DNA of 64,000 nt from Capsaspora owczarzaki ATCC 30864 (lineage: Eukaryota > Opisthokonta > Filasterea). The notes under the pieces are model-generated. The model saw nothing but the letters and a program-made list of their open reading frames with translations. It had not been told where the DNA came from and made no database searches. Below, piece after piece: positions 30,402 through 42,396 of this stretch. The stretch is taken from positions 2,023,797 to 2,087,796 of the forward strand of contig NW_011887293.1 in NCBI RefSeq assembly GCF_000151315.2. Reading direction: 5' to 3'. Each line of letters begins with the position of its first letter. Positions within the stretch are counted from its first letter, which is position 1. Made by a program: the position numbers and the translations under genes.

Positions 30402-32108
30402 ACTACTCCACAAGAAATCCAAAAAAAAAAAAAAAAAAAAAAAAAACCCCGGATTGGTTCTGTGACTTTGTTTGGACGGGAGAAAATGTTTGATTTGTGG
30501 ATAGCTTGTGGATGTTGCTCCGTTTTCTGTCTCAAATCAAGTCGGGGCGAGTCAGCAATGGTCGATGCAATGAACAAAACAAACAAACAAACAAACAAAA
30601 AACAAAAAACAATGAAAACATCCCTCGCTCCAAAGCAATTTCCAGCCAATCGCGACAGCAATCCCAAATTCAGCCACTCATGCACACAAATCACCATAAT
30701 AAGACTCGAGAACAATCGCGTTTCAGACAATGAGTAAGCCAAGAAGAAACCAAAATGGTTGGAGAAACGACGCCCCCCTCCAAAAATCACAAAGAAGCAG
30801 CCCGCCGCCGAATGCTACTCCAGGCATCCAACTGCCATATCCCAGACTCAAGACCAGCACGTCCACCGACGAACGGAGCCGCATCACAAAAACAAACAAC
30901 AAAAAAAGAACAAACAAAAAAAAAAACCCCCAACTTCCGTTCCCTCCTCCTTCTCGACCAGACCCTTTGACCTTGCAGCGCGCCACCACTGCTGCCCTCC
31001 TCGTCGGCCTCTGCTTGAAGCGCTCGAGGAGGGCAGTGTCATGCATGGTTGTTACGCACTATGCTGGTGGTCTCACGGGGAATCGCTTCAACGACTTGTT
31101 TGTAGCTGTCGCGATCGGCTTCAGTGGGGCGTGGCTATCGGAAGCCAGCCAGCGAATCAGAATGTTCCGAAGTCTCACGAAGCCCGTTTGCGACAAAGGA
31201 CGGCGAGATCGAGACGGGGCAGTGGACCCAGCGAGAAGAGAGCAACGTAACAGGGTCGCTTTCAAAGGGAGAGGCTGGTGGAGCGGCGGGGGTGAGGGGT
31301 GGGCTGGAGGTGAAGTTGTGACTGCGGCACCGCACCGACAACACCACAACGCTCTCTCTCTCCTTGGCCAGTCTCTCCAGCCCATAGGCAATCGGTGAAA
31401 CTCGAGTCTGTTGCTTTGCCGAAGAGCGAACGAGACGAGAGCAACACCAGCGAAGGTTTTGAGACAAACCCTTCAAAGACGTAAAAAAAAAAAAAAACAA
31501 CTACACAAAGCACTGTGTCCCAGCAAGTAAACACACGAGGAGGGCTCGGCTGGCCATGCGTCTTGCTTCTCTTCGTCCGCATGCACACAATCTCCAAAAG
31601 GGGGGAATTGCAAAATGACATCGAAAGTGCTCCAGCAGCAAACAACAAGTACAGAAAGAAGCCGAGCAAACGGAGTGGACGCAAAAGCGTCGAGCTTTCT
31701 CACACACACACACACACTCTCTCGCCTGCCGCAATCAAGATGCAGCAGCATCGCACGGCCTCGTCCACGCACTCGTTTAGAAGAGAAATGTACTGACTCA
31801 AGCAAAGACAGCAGCAGCGGGGACAAACGCAACTGCAATAACGTTCAAGCTTACACTAACTGAACCCCAACGGGAAAACAAAAAAAGAGTGAATGATCCC
31901 ATTTTTGTTCGGCCACTAAAAGTACATTGAATAACAAAGTATTGCAGGATGGGCTCGAAGATGATAAACACAAGCCACACACACATACACACATACACAC
32001 ATACACAAAGACGACAAGCGATGACCCAGCACCCTGACAGACCAACAACCAAAAAAAACAACGCTGCACAACAGGAACGACAAAAGAAGAAAAAACCCTC
32101 AATCAGAA
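30402..32108. other. Intergenic region (1.7 kb) with a perfect 12-bp hairpin
   Basis: It lies upstream of the RRM gene and downstream of AGMO, both on the minus strand. Contents: a 26-base A run at 30421, CAAA repeats near 30580, a 12-bp inverted repeat at 30992-31036, and CA/CT simple repeats near 31700 and 31980. Open frames here lack recognisable protein features. Confidence 0.5.
30992..31036. other. Perfect 12-bp stem, 21-base loop inverted repeat
   Basis: CTGCCCTCCTCG (30992-31003) is the exact reverse complement of CGAGGAGGGCAG (31025-31036). GC-rich and isolated within AT-rich surroundings; purpose unknown. Confidence 0.7.
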
Positions 32109-34644
32109 CTACTCTGCCTTCACAGACTTGTGTGGCCGAGTGGGCGCCTTCTCACTGGCATCGTTCGACACGCTGCTGTCAGTGGTAGCGGCTGTGGTGG
32201 AGCTCGCCTCGGCCGATTGCGGCTTTTCGAGTTGTTGTTGTTGTTGTTGCAGCTTTTCCTCGACCTCGGGCTGGCCGTAGAACGAAAAGAAGAAGAATCG
32301 GCCCACCAGCCAGAGACCAGAGAAAATGTAAAAGGCGCGCACAGCCTTGAGCGGTCGGTGGACGTAGCCGGGAACGGAGGGATCGCGGTACCACAAAAAG
32401 ACAAACTCGTCGCCGTAGCCGTACCAGAATCCGAGCTCGAGCACCAGGAACAGGATGATGCGCGAAATCTCCATGGCAAAGGCGTACTTTTTGCGATCAA
32501 ACATGGCGCCAAAGGACGTGAGCGAGTACAGCAGATACAGAGCCAAGCCGTTGACAAACAGCACGGGCAGGTGGGAGCGGACGGACGCCAGCAGGGTAAA
32601 GCCAATCATGACGAGCACAAAATGCGCGCAGACGTAGAGCGACAGGAAGGAGGGCAGCGTCGTGTCGTACTGCGGCCAAGGGGCGCGGACGTCGGGGATG
32701 CCGTTCGGGTCACCGAGGCGCTCCGAGCCGGGCACCCAGCCAGGGCCCTTGAAGAGCGCGGAAAGCTTGTTGCCAATGCCAGGCACGGCGTAGACCTTTT
32801 GCGCAATGTGAACAATGTGGTGGACCTGCGTCCAGAGGGGATCCCAGGTGCCGATGGGGTGCGTAAGACCGTACACGACGGGCTCGTCCTCCGACGCAAA
32901 GGTGCCAAAGAGACGGTCCCAAATGATGAGCGTGCCTGCATAGTTCTTGTCAATGCAGTAGCGGTTGCGGCCGTGGTGAACGCGGTGGTGGGACGGGGTG
33001 TTCAGAATCCACTCGAGCGGGCCGAGCGAGCCAACAAGCTCGGTGTGAATCCAGAACTGGTACAACGTGTCGAACTGACGGTGGATGGCAAAGATGGATG
33101 GCGGGATGGCCAGCGCGAGCGGCAAGTAGAAAAACCAGGACGTGTACGTTTGGAAGACGGACTGGCGCAAGGCGGTGGTCAGGTTGTAGTTTTCCGAGCT
33201 GTGGTGCACGACATGCGCCGCCCAGAAGAGGTTGATTTCTGACAGCAACAAGAGCAAGAAAAAACAAAGAGTAAAAAACAGCATGAGTTGAACCGAACTC
33301 GATAGACGCTGCACACGCGTGCAAAAAAAAAAAAAAAAAAAAAAAAAAAGGAGCTCACGCCCTTACCGTGCGCATAGCGGTGGAAGAGGTAGTAGCCGAG
33401 ATCAACGCCGAGGAAGCACAGCCAGTAGGTTGACGGCGCGCTCCAGTCGAGCTTGATCAGGTTAAAGTTGTCGTAGACCCAAATGTACGACGCAATTTCA
33501 ATGCCGCGCAAAAAGAAGGTGGACAGCTGCTGGAGAATGCCAGCCGTGATGGACGAGAACGAGTCGTTCAGGCGGAAGTATCGCTTCTTGCGATCGTGGC
33601 CCAGCGAGACGAGAAACTCAATCACAATGGCAATGGCAAAGAAGGGCAGCGCGTGGACGAGGTACTTTGGCACCTTGTGGACGTCTTCCACTGCGTCTGC
33701 CGGCGACGTGACGTAAAAGAAGCTTGCAAAGCCTGTCGAATGCAACCCCCCAAAAGTGAACAGTGAGTGAGAGTGAGTGAACAGCGATACAGTGTGGACG
33801 TGTCATCGGTTGACAATTGAGGAAAAAGTCAACGCGCGCAGCCATCTCGCTCGCTCCGATTCCCCCTCCCCCCAAGCAAACAAACAAACCCAATTCGCTC
33901 TCGTGCATTCTTGTCTGAGGCTGTCTTTGGGGGGGGGGGACTGTCGCTTGTTGTTGTTGGGGTTGTGCAGTTGAGCTCTTTGTGCAAAGTCCCAACGGAA
34001 GCGGGTGTTCAATTTGTAAAAGTCCCCCTCGTCCCGTTAACTTACAACCGCGCCCCCCTCTCACAAAACAAAAAGATCAGCGACTGAAGATTGAGCTCAA
34101 GCCTACAAGTGAAAGAGAAGCGAACGAAGAGCGCAATAGAGAGAGAGAGACAGAGAGAGAGACAGAGAGAGACAGAGAGGGATGTTGAGTTGAGTTGCAC
34201 GTGAAGGCGAAATTCGACTCGAGATGACCGCTGACATTACTGCTGTCAGACACCATGACCCCGTGTTTTGCAATTGCCGTCACCAGCAAAAGACGAGAGC
34301 GAGAGGAGAACAGGTGGATTAAGATTTGATTGAAGCAGCCCAAAGCGCGCACAATCAAAGTGGAGAGAGAGCGACGAAGAGGGGAAGGGGGTTGAGCGTG
34401 GCGCTCTCTTTTGATTTGAATTGCAAAAACCGCAACGCGAACATCGAAAAACCACAAAAAGACCCCTGCCTTGCCACCCCACGAGCGAGCGAGCGCCCTT
34501 CATGAAAGAGCGGCAGCGAACGGCAGGTTCGAAAGGGGGGGGGAGCGCGGAGCGATAGGAGGAGAGAAGAGAGGAGCGGAGGAAGGGAGGCATCAGAAAC
34601 GCACCGTGCGCAGTCCAACTGATTGCTTGGCTCAGAGTCGTCAT
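32109..34644 (-). CDS. AGMO: Alkylglycerol monooxygenase (TMEM195-like), fatty acid hydroxylase superfamily
   Basis: Exon 1 (34644-34605) encodes MTTLSQAISWTAH; exon 2 is 33732-33367 and exon 3 is 33238-32109. All junctions are phase 1, giving 511 residues. The diiron histidine clusters of the sterol desaturase/hydroxylase superfamily are complete: HRYAH across the exon 2/3 junction, HVVHHSS, and HRVHHGRN. Flanking text such as ALRQSVFQ, SWFFYLPLALAIPPSIFA, LYQFWIHTELV and KNYAGTLIIWDRLFGTF is specific for AGMO, the tetrahydrobiopterin-dependent ER enzyme that cleaves ether lipids. Several transmembrane helices precede and follow the catalytic part. The C-terminal tail is Gln/Ser/Thr-rich and hydrophilic. 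Intron 2 contains a 28-base T run on the sense strand. Intron 1 is long (about 870 bases). Confidence 0.93.
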
Positions 34645-35109
34645 GGCAAGTGTGTTGGGGAAGAAGGAAGAAGGAAAAGGAAGAAGAAGAAGAAGACTGA
34701 GAGAAAATAGAGTGAATGAGCGCCCCAACAATTCAATGACATGCTCAACAAGAGGAAAAGAAAATGACAGCTCAAGCTCAATGAGACATGGTCGAAATGT
34801 GTTCGGATTACAATAGTCGCAGCCCAGCGCTACCGCACGCGTTGGATGTCATGGTACCTGTGCACTGCAAGCATGGTAACAGCCTCGAAGGATCACGCTT
34901 TTGGTAGAGAGTCTGGTCGAGAATGCCGCCACATGCCGCTACTTTGGTAAGTGACCGGTGTCAGCTCCCTGTTCTCCGCCCCCCCCCCTTTTTTTGCCAT
35001 CATCCCACAGTGATGATGGAGAGTGCTTCACAATAAAGCAAGGATGCAGAACACAAAATGGAAAGACATCAATGAACCAGCAAGAAACAAAAAATCAAAC
35101 AGAGCCTTG
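34645..35109. other. Intergenic region upstream of AGMO
   Basis: AGMO promoter side on the left and the POLR1D 3' end on the right. GA-rich low complexity occurs near 34678-34700. I see no gene. Confidence 0.45.
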
Positions 35110-36226
35110 TTATTGAACCATCTCCTCTGTCTCTGCCACAACAGGTGGTTGCAAATCAAACTCGGTCTGAACGACACCGGCAACATGCGAGCACATTTCA
35201 ATCAGTTGCTCGAGAGCCTTCCGCACGACGTCAACTGCCGAAACGCCCGAGCCAGCTGAAAAAATTTGAGCACAACGTGCGTCGGCGCAGACGAGCAAGA
35301 ACAAGCCAAGGAAACGCAAAACACACACACACACACAACAAGATGCAGCAACGCACCACAACAGATACCAGTCGGTCAGCGGTGGTCAACAAAAGCGCAC
35401 AGACAAGGAAAACTCAAAATGACGCATGCCAAACCAGGAGCACACTTACGAACGGTTTGCACTCGAACATGGATCTTGTTTTCTGACGGATGGGGAATGC
35501 TATAGCCACAAAACTCGACATCGGGGCTGCGGGTGAACGTTCCGCGGAAATGCAGGAGTAAGTGAGATCAAAATCAAAGTCTCTGAGACAGTCATCGTCG
35601 TGGGAAGCGAGCGGTTACTTTTTCATCAGCATGTATCGCAGAGCATTGCCAATCGTGTGATCTTCGTCCTTGATGGCCACTGTTGCGTTCTCGATGCTTT
35701 GCTCGTCGCCGACTCGGAGCTGCAGGACAACAAGCAACGGACGCAATAGAGTGAGCATCTCAATCGCACTTCGCTTGCCCAGAGTGTCTGGCGATGTGCT
35801 TGTCAGCATTGTGAGCTCAACTGGCTTGCAGAGCGTAGAGTCGATTGCTGGAGACGCGGGAGCTCCAGCACAAGAGCTGAACACAGTGGCGCACATGGAG
35901 CGAGCAGGCGAAAGCACCCGGGGTTGTCCCTCTGCCTTACGCTTCCCCCCCCCTCTTTGCTTCAATGTGACGGGCTCGTGTTGAACACGAATTGCTTGTA
36001 CACGAGCCAGAGCGAGGAAAGGACGAAGGGTGGGAGTGCATGAACGCCTCAACGCGCTTTTCATAGCTACTCATCTCGTTCTCTTCCCCCCCCCCTTCCC
36101 ATGCCTCCCATGCCTCCCACTTTATGAAAGCTTTGGGTTCCAGCGAAAATCAAACCAACAAGCCGCTGCCGAGAAGCGACGGTCCATGGCGATGAGATTT
36201 GCGCTTACAATTGAAACCTTGTCCAT
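35110..36226 (-). CDS. POLR1D: RNA polymerase I/III subunit AC19 (Rpb11-like dimerisation domain)
   Basis: Four exons (36226-36209, 35719-35619, 35526-35450, 35255-35110) give 113 residues. Exon 1 encodes only MDKVSI, and the join gives [14 protein letters not shown]. The diagnostic block [43 protein letters not shown] identifies AC19, shared by Pol I and Pol III, rather than Rpb11 of Pol II. The C-terminal helix [18 protein letters not shown] pairs with AC40. The length is close to the family's usual 110-140 residues. It functions in polymerase core assembly in the nucleus. The first intron (about 490 bases) is the longest. Confidence 0.92.
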
Positions 36227-36786
36227 AGCTCAATGCTTTGTGCAAATACAGGTTTATATAGACTGAAACTCTGGCAAAGAGCGATACAAATGAATTCAGA
36301 CGAGTTGGCGATAGTGTAAGCATGCAGATCTACACACGAACGATCAGAGTCTGAGAGCAGCCAATCGCTCCATCAATCGCGAGCCATCCCGCCGGTACTG
36401 CTGCTGGCTGTGACGTTGGTCGCGTGCTTTCTCATTCTTTGCATTATCAGCATTACAAATTCGGGGGAATAAGGAGAGGTCCAGTCGCGCTTTTTGAGTA
36501 AGAGAGATTCGTCTTGTATGGAGCGTGCGTTGGGGGGATGAACGACGACGCTGCGACGACCCGCCGCTCTTTGTCCAGCCGGCTCTGAGTTCAGCCTCAA
36601 GCGCTCTCGAGAGTTCCCTCACATTTGCTGCTGGCGAGCGGTTTACGAGCGGCGGGCGGGCGGGGGGGGGAGGGTCAGACCAGCCCTGGCAAAGGCGAGA
36701 TCTCACTTCACCTTCTGCCTTCTGCTCTTGGAACAGATTCGCCACGGGAGCCCATATTGTCGGATTTCAAAGTACACAAACTAGAT
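36227..36786. other. Divergent intergenic region between POLR1D and CRNKL1
   Basis: 560 bases that must contain two promoters. G-rich run near 36650-36672. No coding evidence. Confidence 0.45.
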
Positions 36787-39700
36787 ATGGCAGACCAGTT
36801 TGGATCAGCGCCGCCGTCGGGCTCGCAGCAGCGAATGCCGCGCGTCGCCAAGGTCAAGAACAAGGCGCCCGCCGCGCTCCAGATCACAGCGGAACAGATC
36901 ATCCGCGAGGCCAAGGAGCGCCAGTTCGAGGTCGATGCCAAGGTGCCGCACCAAAAGATTGCAGACCCGGCCGAGCTGGACGCCTTCAAGTGAGTGCTCG
37001 TCGTTTCGTTTCGTTTCGTTTCGTTTCCTCTCGTTTCGTTTCGTTTCCTCTCGTTGCGTTTGCAACCATCATCGTGGTTTCTCACGTGCTGGGAGGAAAC
37101 AGTACGATGCCAATTGCATACTAACACTTTCATGCCTCTCATTCCCCTTGACTCGCTGAATAAACGAAAAGAGGCCGCAAGCGCCGCGAGTTTGAAGAGC
37201 TGCTCAAGAAAAACCGACGAAACACGATGCACTGGCTGCGCTACGCTGCGTTTGAAGAGCAGCACAAGGAGTTTGAGCGCGCACGCTCAGTGTTTGAGCG
37301 CGCATTGGACGCCGAGCCCCGCTCCATCCACGTGTTTATCAAGTACGCAGAGTTTGAGATGAGCAATCGCTTTGTCAACCATGCGCGCAACATTTGGGAC
37401 CGTGCGACGACGCTGCTGCCACGCGCAAACCAGCTGTGGTACAAGTACACGTACATGGAGGAGATGCTTGGCAATGCTGCGGGTGCGCGCCAAGTGTTTG
37501 AGCGTTGGATGGCGTGGGAGCCAGAGGAGCAGGCCTGGAACACGTTCATCAAAATGGAGCTGCGCTATGGCGAGGTTGCCAACGCGCGTGCCATCTACGA
37601 ACGCTTTGTCGGGGTGCACCACGACGCCAAGAATTGGATCAAGTACGCGCGCTTTGAAGAGTCGCAAGGCGAGATTGACCTCGCTCGCAGCGTCTTTGAG
37701 CGCGCCGTCGCCTTCTTTGGCGAAGAGTTCATGGACGAGCGTCTGTTTGCCGCCTTTGCGCGCTTCGAAGAGGGCCAGCGCGAGTACGATCGCGCACGCG
37801 TCATTTACAAGTATGCCCTCGAGCGTCTGCCAAAGACCAAAGCCGAAGACCTCCTGACCAGCTACACGCAATTTGAAAAGAAGCATGGCGAGAAGCGTGG
37901 TATCGAGGATGTTATTCTGAGCAAGCGCCGTTTCCAGTACGAGGAGGTAAGAAATTCGAGGTTGAGACTCGGTTTCAACAAGGAAAAACGAAAAAAAAAT
38001 AACCATTCCTCACCTTCAAATCGCTGCGATTGCACAGGAAATCCAAGCCAACCCTTCGAATTACGATGCGTGGTTTGATTACATTCGTTTGGAGGAGAGC
38101 AACGGAGACCTTGAGCGTACGCGCGATGTTTACGAGCGTGCGATCGCCAACGTTCCGCCAGCGCAGGTTAGATTTTTTTTTTCGCCGACATGTGCCCCTG
38201 TGCTTTTAGGAATTGCCCCAGTGTAGTTGCATGTGTATTCACTCTTGGTTGACCGCGCAGGAAAAACGATTGTGGCGTCGCTACATTTATCTTTGGATCT
38301 ACTATGCTCTGTTTGAAGAGTTGGATGCAAAGGTACCGAATCGCGCGCGCCGTTGCTCGAGCACATTTCAAAAAAGAAACCATGTTGTGCTTACTTTTCC
38401 AGGTACCATCGCTCTGCAGGACATGGACCGAACACGAGAAGTGTACCGCGCCGTGATCAAGCTCATTCCACACAAGGTCTTTACATTCTCCAAGATTTGG
38501 TTGCTGTTTGCCCGCTTTGAACTCCGCCAAAAGAACTTGAAAGCGGCTCGTTTGGTTCTTGGCAATGCGATTGGTAAGCAGTGTGGTTTTTGGATGGTTG
38601 TTTTTTGTTGTTTGTTTGTTTGTTTGTTTGTTGTTTTGTAGTTGCTCAATCTTCCGTGGTCACCTCAATCGGCTGGAATTCTCTTGATAGGCATGTGTCC
38701 GAAAGACCAAATCTTCAGGGGTTACATTGACATTGAACTGCAACTGCGCGAGTTTGACAACTGCCGAAAGCTTTACGAAAAGTTCCTGCAGTTCAATGAA
38801 ACCAATAGCACGACCTGGGTCAAATTTGCCGAGCTGGAGGCAGTTCTTGACGACGTTGATCGCGCTCGTCATATTTTTGAGCTTGCCACAAGCAGAGTAA
38901 GCCTTGTTCGGCGGGGCAGGTTATCTCTGACGTTGTTGCGTGGATTTTTTTTTTTTTTTGGCCATCTCGTCTCACTGGGTCTCTTTGGTCTCTTTCTCCA
39001 GCCCTCACTCGATATGCCCGAGGTGCTTTGGAAGGCCTACATTGACTTTGAAACTGAACAAGGGGAATTCGACCGCACCCGTGCTCTGTATCGTCGCTTG
39101 CTTCAGCGGACTCAGCATGTCAAGGTGAGTACCGTGTTTGTCGCGTCTCTCTGCCTGTTTGATCATTACTCATCACATTTGTTTGGTGATTGTTCACACT
39201 GCATTTCACAACTCGCCTCGCAGGTCTGGATTAGCTTTGCGCAATTCGAAATCTCCGTCCCATCGGAAACCAATGCTGCCACTGCCCGTACGGTCTTCCA
39301 GGAAGCGGACAAGGCATTGCGCAAGGAACATCAAAAAGAGGTGCGTGTGTTTGCGTGTGGGTGTGTGGGAGGGGAAGCTTGATTCGCTGGATGTTTAAAA
39401 TCCAAGGCGCTTTTTTACTAACTGCTTCTGGTGGACCTGTAGGAACGAGTGCTTCTGCTTGAGGCCTGGAAGGACTTTGAGTCGGTGCATGGCTCGGCCG
39501 AGACTCGATCAGAAGTGGCGACCAAGATGCCAATGAAGATCAAGAAGCGCAAGAAAGCGTTGGCCGCCGATGGGGTATGCGTTGCTAGCTTTATTGCTTG
39601 CATTGTGGGTTGGGTTTGCATGAACTCACTGAACGCGCTTTTGCATCGAATGCACTCGCTTTTTGCACACACACTCTGCTGCAGTCCGACGCCGGTTGGG

Positions 39701-40044
39701 AAGAGTACTTTGACTACATGTTCCCCGACGAAAAGGAGAACGCTCCCAATGTCAAGCTGCTCCAGATGGCGCAAAAGTGGAAGGAAAATCAGCTCAAGTT
39801 GAAGCAGCAACAAGCGCCGCAACCACCGCAGCAACAACCCGAGCCACAGGCCGCTTCTGCTGCATCAAGCAGTCGCGCTGCGGTCCCCGCCTTCCAACCC
39901 CCGGCCTTCCAGGATGAGGCAGAATCTGATCAGGCACCCGCAACTGCACAAGACGACGAGGATGACGAGGCAGAGCTTGCTGCATTCCGAAATTCACAAG
40001 CTGCGCTGCAGCGCGAGCGCGAGGCCGCGAACGCCGATGAGTAA
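36787..40044 (+). CDS. CRNKL1: Crooked neck-like pre-mRNA splicing factor (Clf1/Syf3), HAT-repeat protein
   Basis: Ten exons (36787-36989, 37172-37946, 38038-38166, 38261-38332, 38420-38573, 38691-38896, 39002-39124, 39224-39340, 39443-39574, 39685-40044) give 756 residues. The N-terminus [27 protein letters not shown] is a hallmark of the family. It is followed by about 16 half-a-TPR (HAT) repeats such as [51 protein letters not shown] and [16 protein letters not shown], then the [15 protein letters not shown]-terminal motif and a Gln/Glu-rich tail. It is a scaffold of the Prp19-associated complex in active spliceosomes. The length is close to the animal protein (about 690-850). Intron 1 contains TTTCG pentamer repeats; intron 6 contains a T run. 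Confidence 0.95.
37009..37058. repeat. (TTTCG)n pentanucleotide repeat in CRNKL1 intron 1
   Basis: About ten TTTCG-related units, two of them replaced by TCCTCTCG, forming a 50-base array inside the first intron. Confidence 0.85.
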
Positions 40045-40221
40045 CCCGAATGATTTAAGTGTTTTTGTGTGTGTGCGTTTGCCTCTTCGCTCGCCTCTTT
40101 TTCACTGTGATACTTGTTGCGGCTCAAGGTGAAAGCGAGCAAATGGATCTGTATACATTACAAAACAAAAACACCACCACAAACAAAACAGGGCAAATCT
40201 ACATTTTACAACGGACAGGAC

Positions 40222-41522
40222 TCATGCTGTCTTTTTGGCTTGGAGCAGATAATCGAGCTTGGCGTCGTGTGCAAGCTGTCGTCCAATGCAGCCAAACGTG
40301 ACTCCAGTCGCAAAGAAGATGCACGGAATCCATGATCGGACCCAAAAGAAATCAGGTTGTGTGAAACTGTCACAAAAAAAAGAGTGAATCGGAACAAAAA
40401 GCCAAGTGAGCTTTTTTTCTTTTTTTTTTTTTTCGAATGGTCTTCATTGCGTGGGAACGAGAGAAGGAGAGCAACCTGTGAAGCTGACACTTACTTGAAA
40501 GCTCCGAAAAAGACGAGAAGCTGGATGGCGGACGTCGAGCCCAAAGCAACAACCAAGCCCATCAAAAACCCGCGCAGAGTTCGGTCAAACATCCACCACA
40601 GCGCAATCGCCATCAAAGCGAGCATGAGCGACAATTGCACGTTGGTCGAGAATGGGAGTTTCTGCAAGTATGCGAAAAACAAACGGCGGTGACAAAGAGT
40701 GAGCATGAACCGTCGCCAGAAACGCAACAAACACACACAAAAAAATAAACTCACAGCGCTGGCATAGTTGATGCCAATGCACACGCCAACGCATCGCATG
40801 ACGCTGGACCAATCTCGCTTGAAGACATGGGGCGCACGAAGCAGATAGTCCACGTATGGGAAGGCAACGCCGACAAGGATGGCAGCGAGACCACAGACGA
40901 CGGGGACCCACCACGCAGAGGACATGATGGCGGCAGACCAGCTTCCAAGCACTTGCAATGACGGCGCCAACAACTGGTCTGTCGCCGCCTGCGACACGGG
41001 CGACGAGAAGGCCGCTGCAGCCGCCGCCGCCGCCGCCGACGTGGAGCCACCACCACTACTGCTGGACGCGCCGGGGAACTGTGTTACGTGGTGCTGCCGC
41101 TGTAATACGTTAAACAGGATGGAGAAGAAGACGCCGCACAGGAACAGCGTGCCCATGCGCATGGGGAGCTGCGCAGTCGGCGGCGCCTTGAGCAGCAGGG
41201 CCATCATCGCGGCTTCGGACGAGGGCCGCGACAGCTGCGGTGCTGCTTGTGCTCCGGCTCCGGCTCCTCCAGCGACAGGGGGTTTATCGGACGCAGCCGT
41301 TGCTGCTGATGCGACTGCGCTGCGGTCGTGGTCGTGGTCGTTGTCGTGGTCGTGGTTGTGGTCGTTGTCGTCGCTCGTCTCACGTGCGAGGATGGGTCGC
41401 GGCGCTTGCTGATGCTCAGCCACTGATGCTGATGCTGTGCCGCCGCGACTCCGTTGCCTCAACGCAGCTGTTGCATGAGGCTGCTGGTCGTCTATTGCGT
41501 GATTGAGTGATGGTGATGTTGG

Positions 41523-41567
<45 letters not shown>

Positions 41568-41588
41568 GGTTGGCTGGTGAACGACCAT
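40222..41588 (-). CDS. INSIG: INSIG family ER membrane protein
   Basis: Three exons (41588-40755, 40661-40495, 40366-40222) give 381 residues. The first 125 residues are a low-complexity tail with poly-Ser and His/Asp repeats. The INSIG domain follows: [98 protein letters not shown], then [32 protein letters not shown]. These match the six helices of animal INSIG1/2, which retain SCAP and degrade HMG-CoA reductase when sterols are abundant. The loop after helix 1 carries an Ala/Ser insertion not present in animals. The C-terminal KKTA resembles an ER-retrieval KKxx signal. Confidence 0.93.
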
Positions 41589-42396
41589 TGGTGGAACAAT
41601 CAAAAGTGGAAAAATACAAAGGAGATGGTGTTGTTCCCCCCGAGATGGTAGAATCGATGATTCAAGGCGAAGAGGGAGAGAATGAAGGGAAGAAGAGGAG
41701 AAGAGAGAAGAGAGAGAAAGAGGGAGAGAGAAGAGAGAAGAGAGAGAGAGAGAGAAGGGGAAGCGGGGATGTAAAAAGCCGAATGCGAACAAAAGAAGGC
41801 GTCAAAGAAGAGTGGAAAGTGCAGAGACGAATAAAGAGCAAAAGAGAGCGAACAAGAGAAATAGAGAGAGAGAGAAATGAGAGAGAGAGAGAAATGAGAG
41901 AACAATGAGCGAGGAGAGGAGACGAAATGAGAGAACAATGAACGAGAACAAGTCAAGAAACAACAGAGACATTGAAGACACGTCTTAATCGACATTCATT
42001 CAAATTGGATCAACTGCATCACTTTGTTTTGTGATGTTGATGTTGTTGTTGTTGTTGTTTTGTGGATTCAACGCAATGCAGATGGGAATGCTGTGGATGT
42101 TGTTTTTGATCATGAGAGCCGGACGTCGTGCCGTTTGGGTGATCGTTCGGTTTTGAGTGCAGTTTGAGTTTGGTCAAGTTCAACACTCGCAAGTCTGCCC
42201 CACGATGCGGGTGTTTGAATCTCTTTTTTTGTTTTGTCGGATATAGCTAATACGGCATTGCATTGAATTCAAAACTACTCAGAGCTCAGTCGCAAAAGTT
42301 CCAGCTTTTCGACCGTTTTCCCATTTTCCACAACAGCCCGTCCGTTCTCAGTCATTCAAAGCAAGATTCAATTTTGTTCTCATATCCCAATTCCCA
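41589..42396. other. Divergent intergenic region INSIG/UROS; GA-rich
   Basis: It includes about 250 bases of GA-rich sequence (about 41690-41940), which is the INSIG leader or promoter read as CT-rich on the minus strand, and GTT repeats near 42040. No gene is supported. Confidence 0.5.

Noticed and set aside
30730-31398. 222-codon frame in the 30.4-32.1 kb gap
   Set aside because: Composition is Arg/Lys/Gly-rich with no domain; it runs through an A-rich simple sequence and an inverted repeat, with no splice or homology support.
32130-33242. 370-codon frame on the plus strand
   Set aside because: Antisense to AGMO exon 3, which has the conserved histidine motifs.
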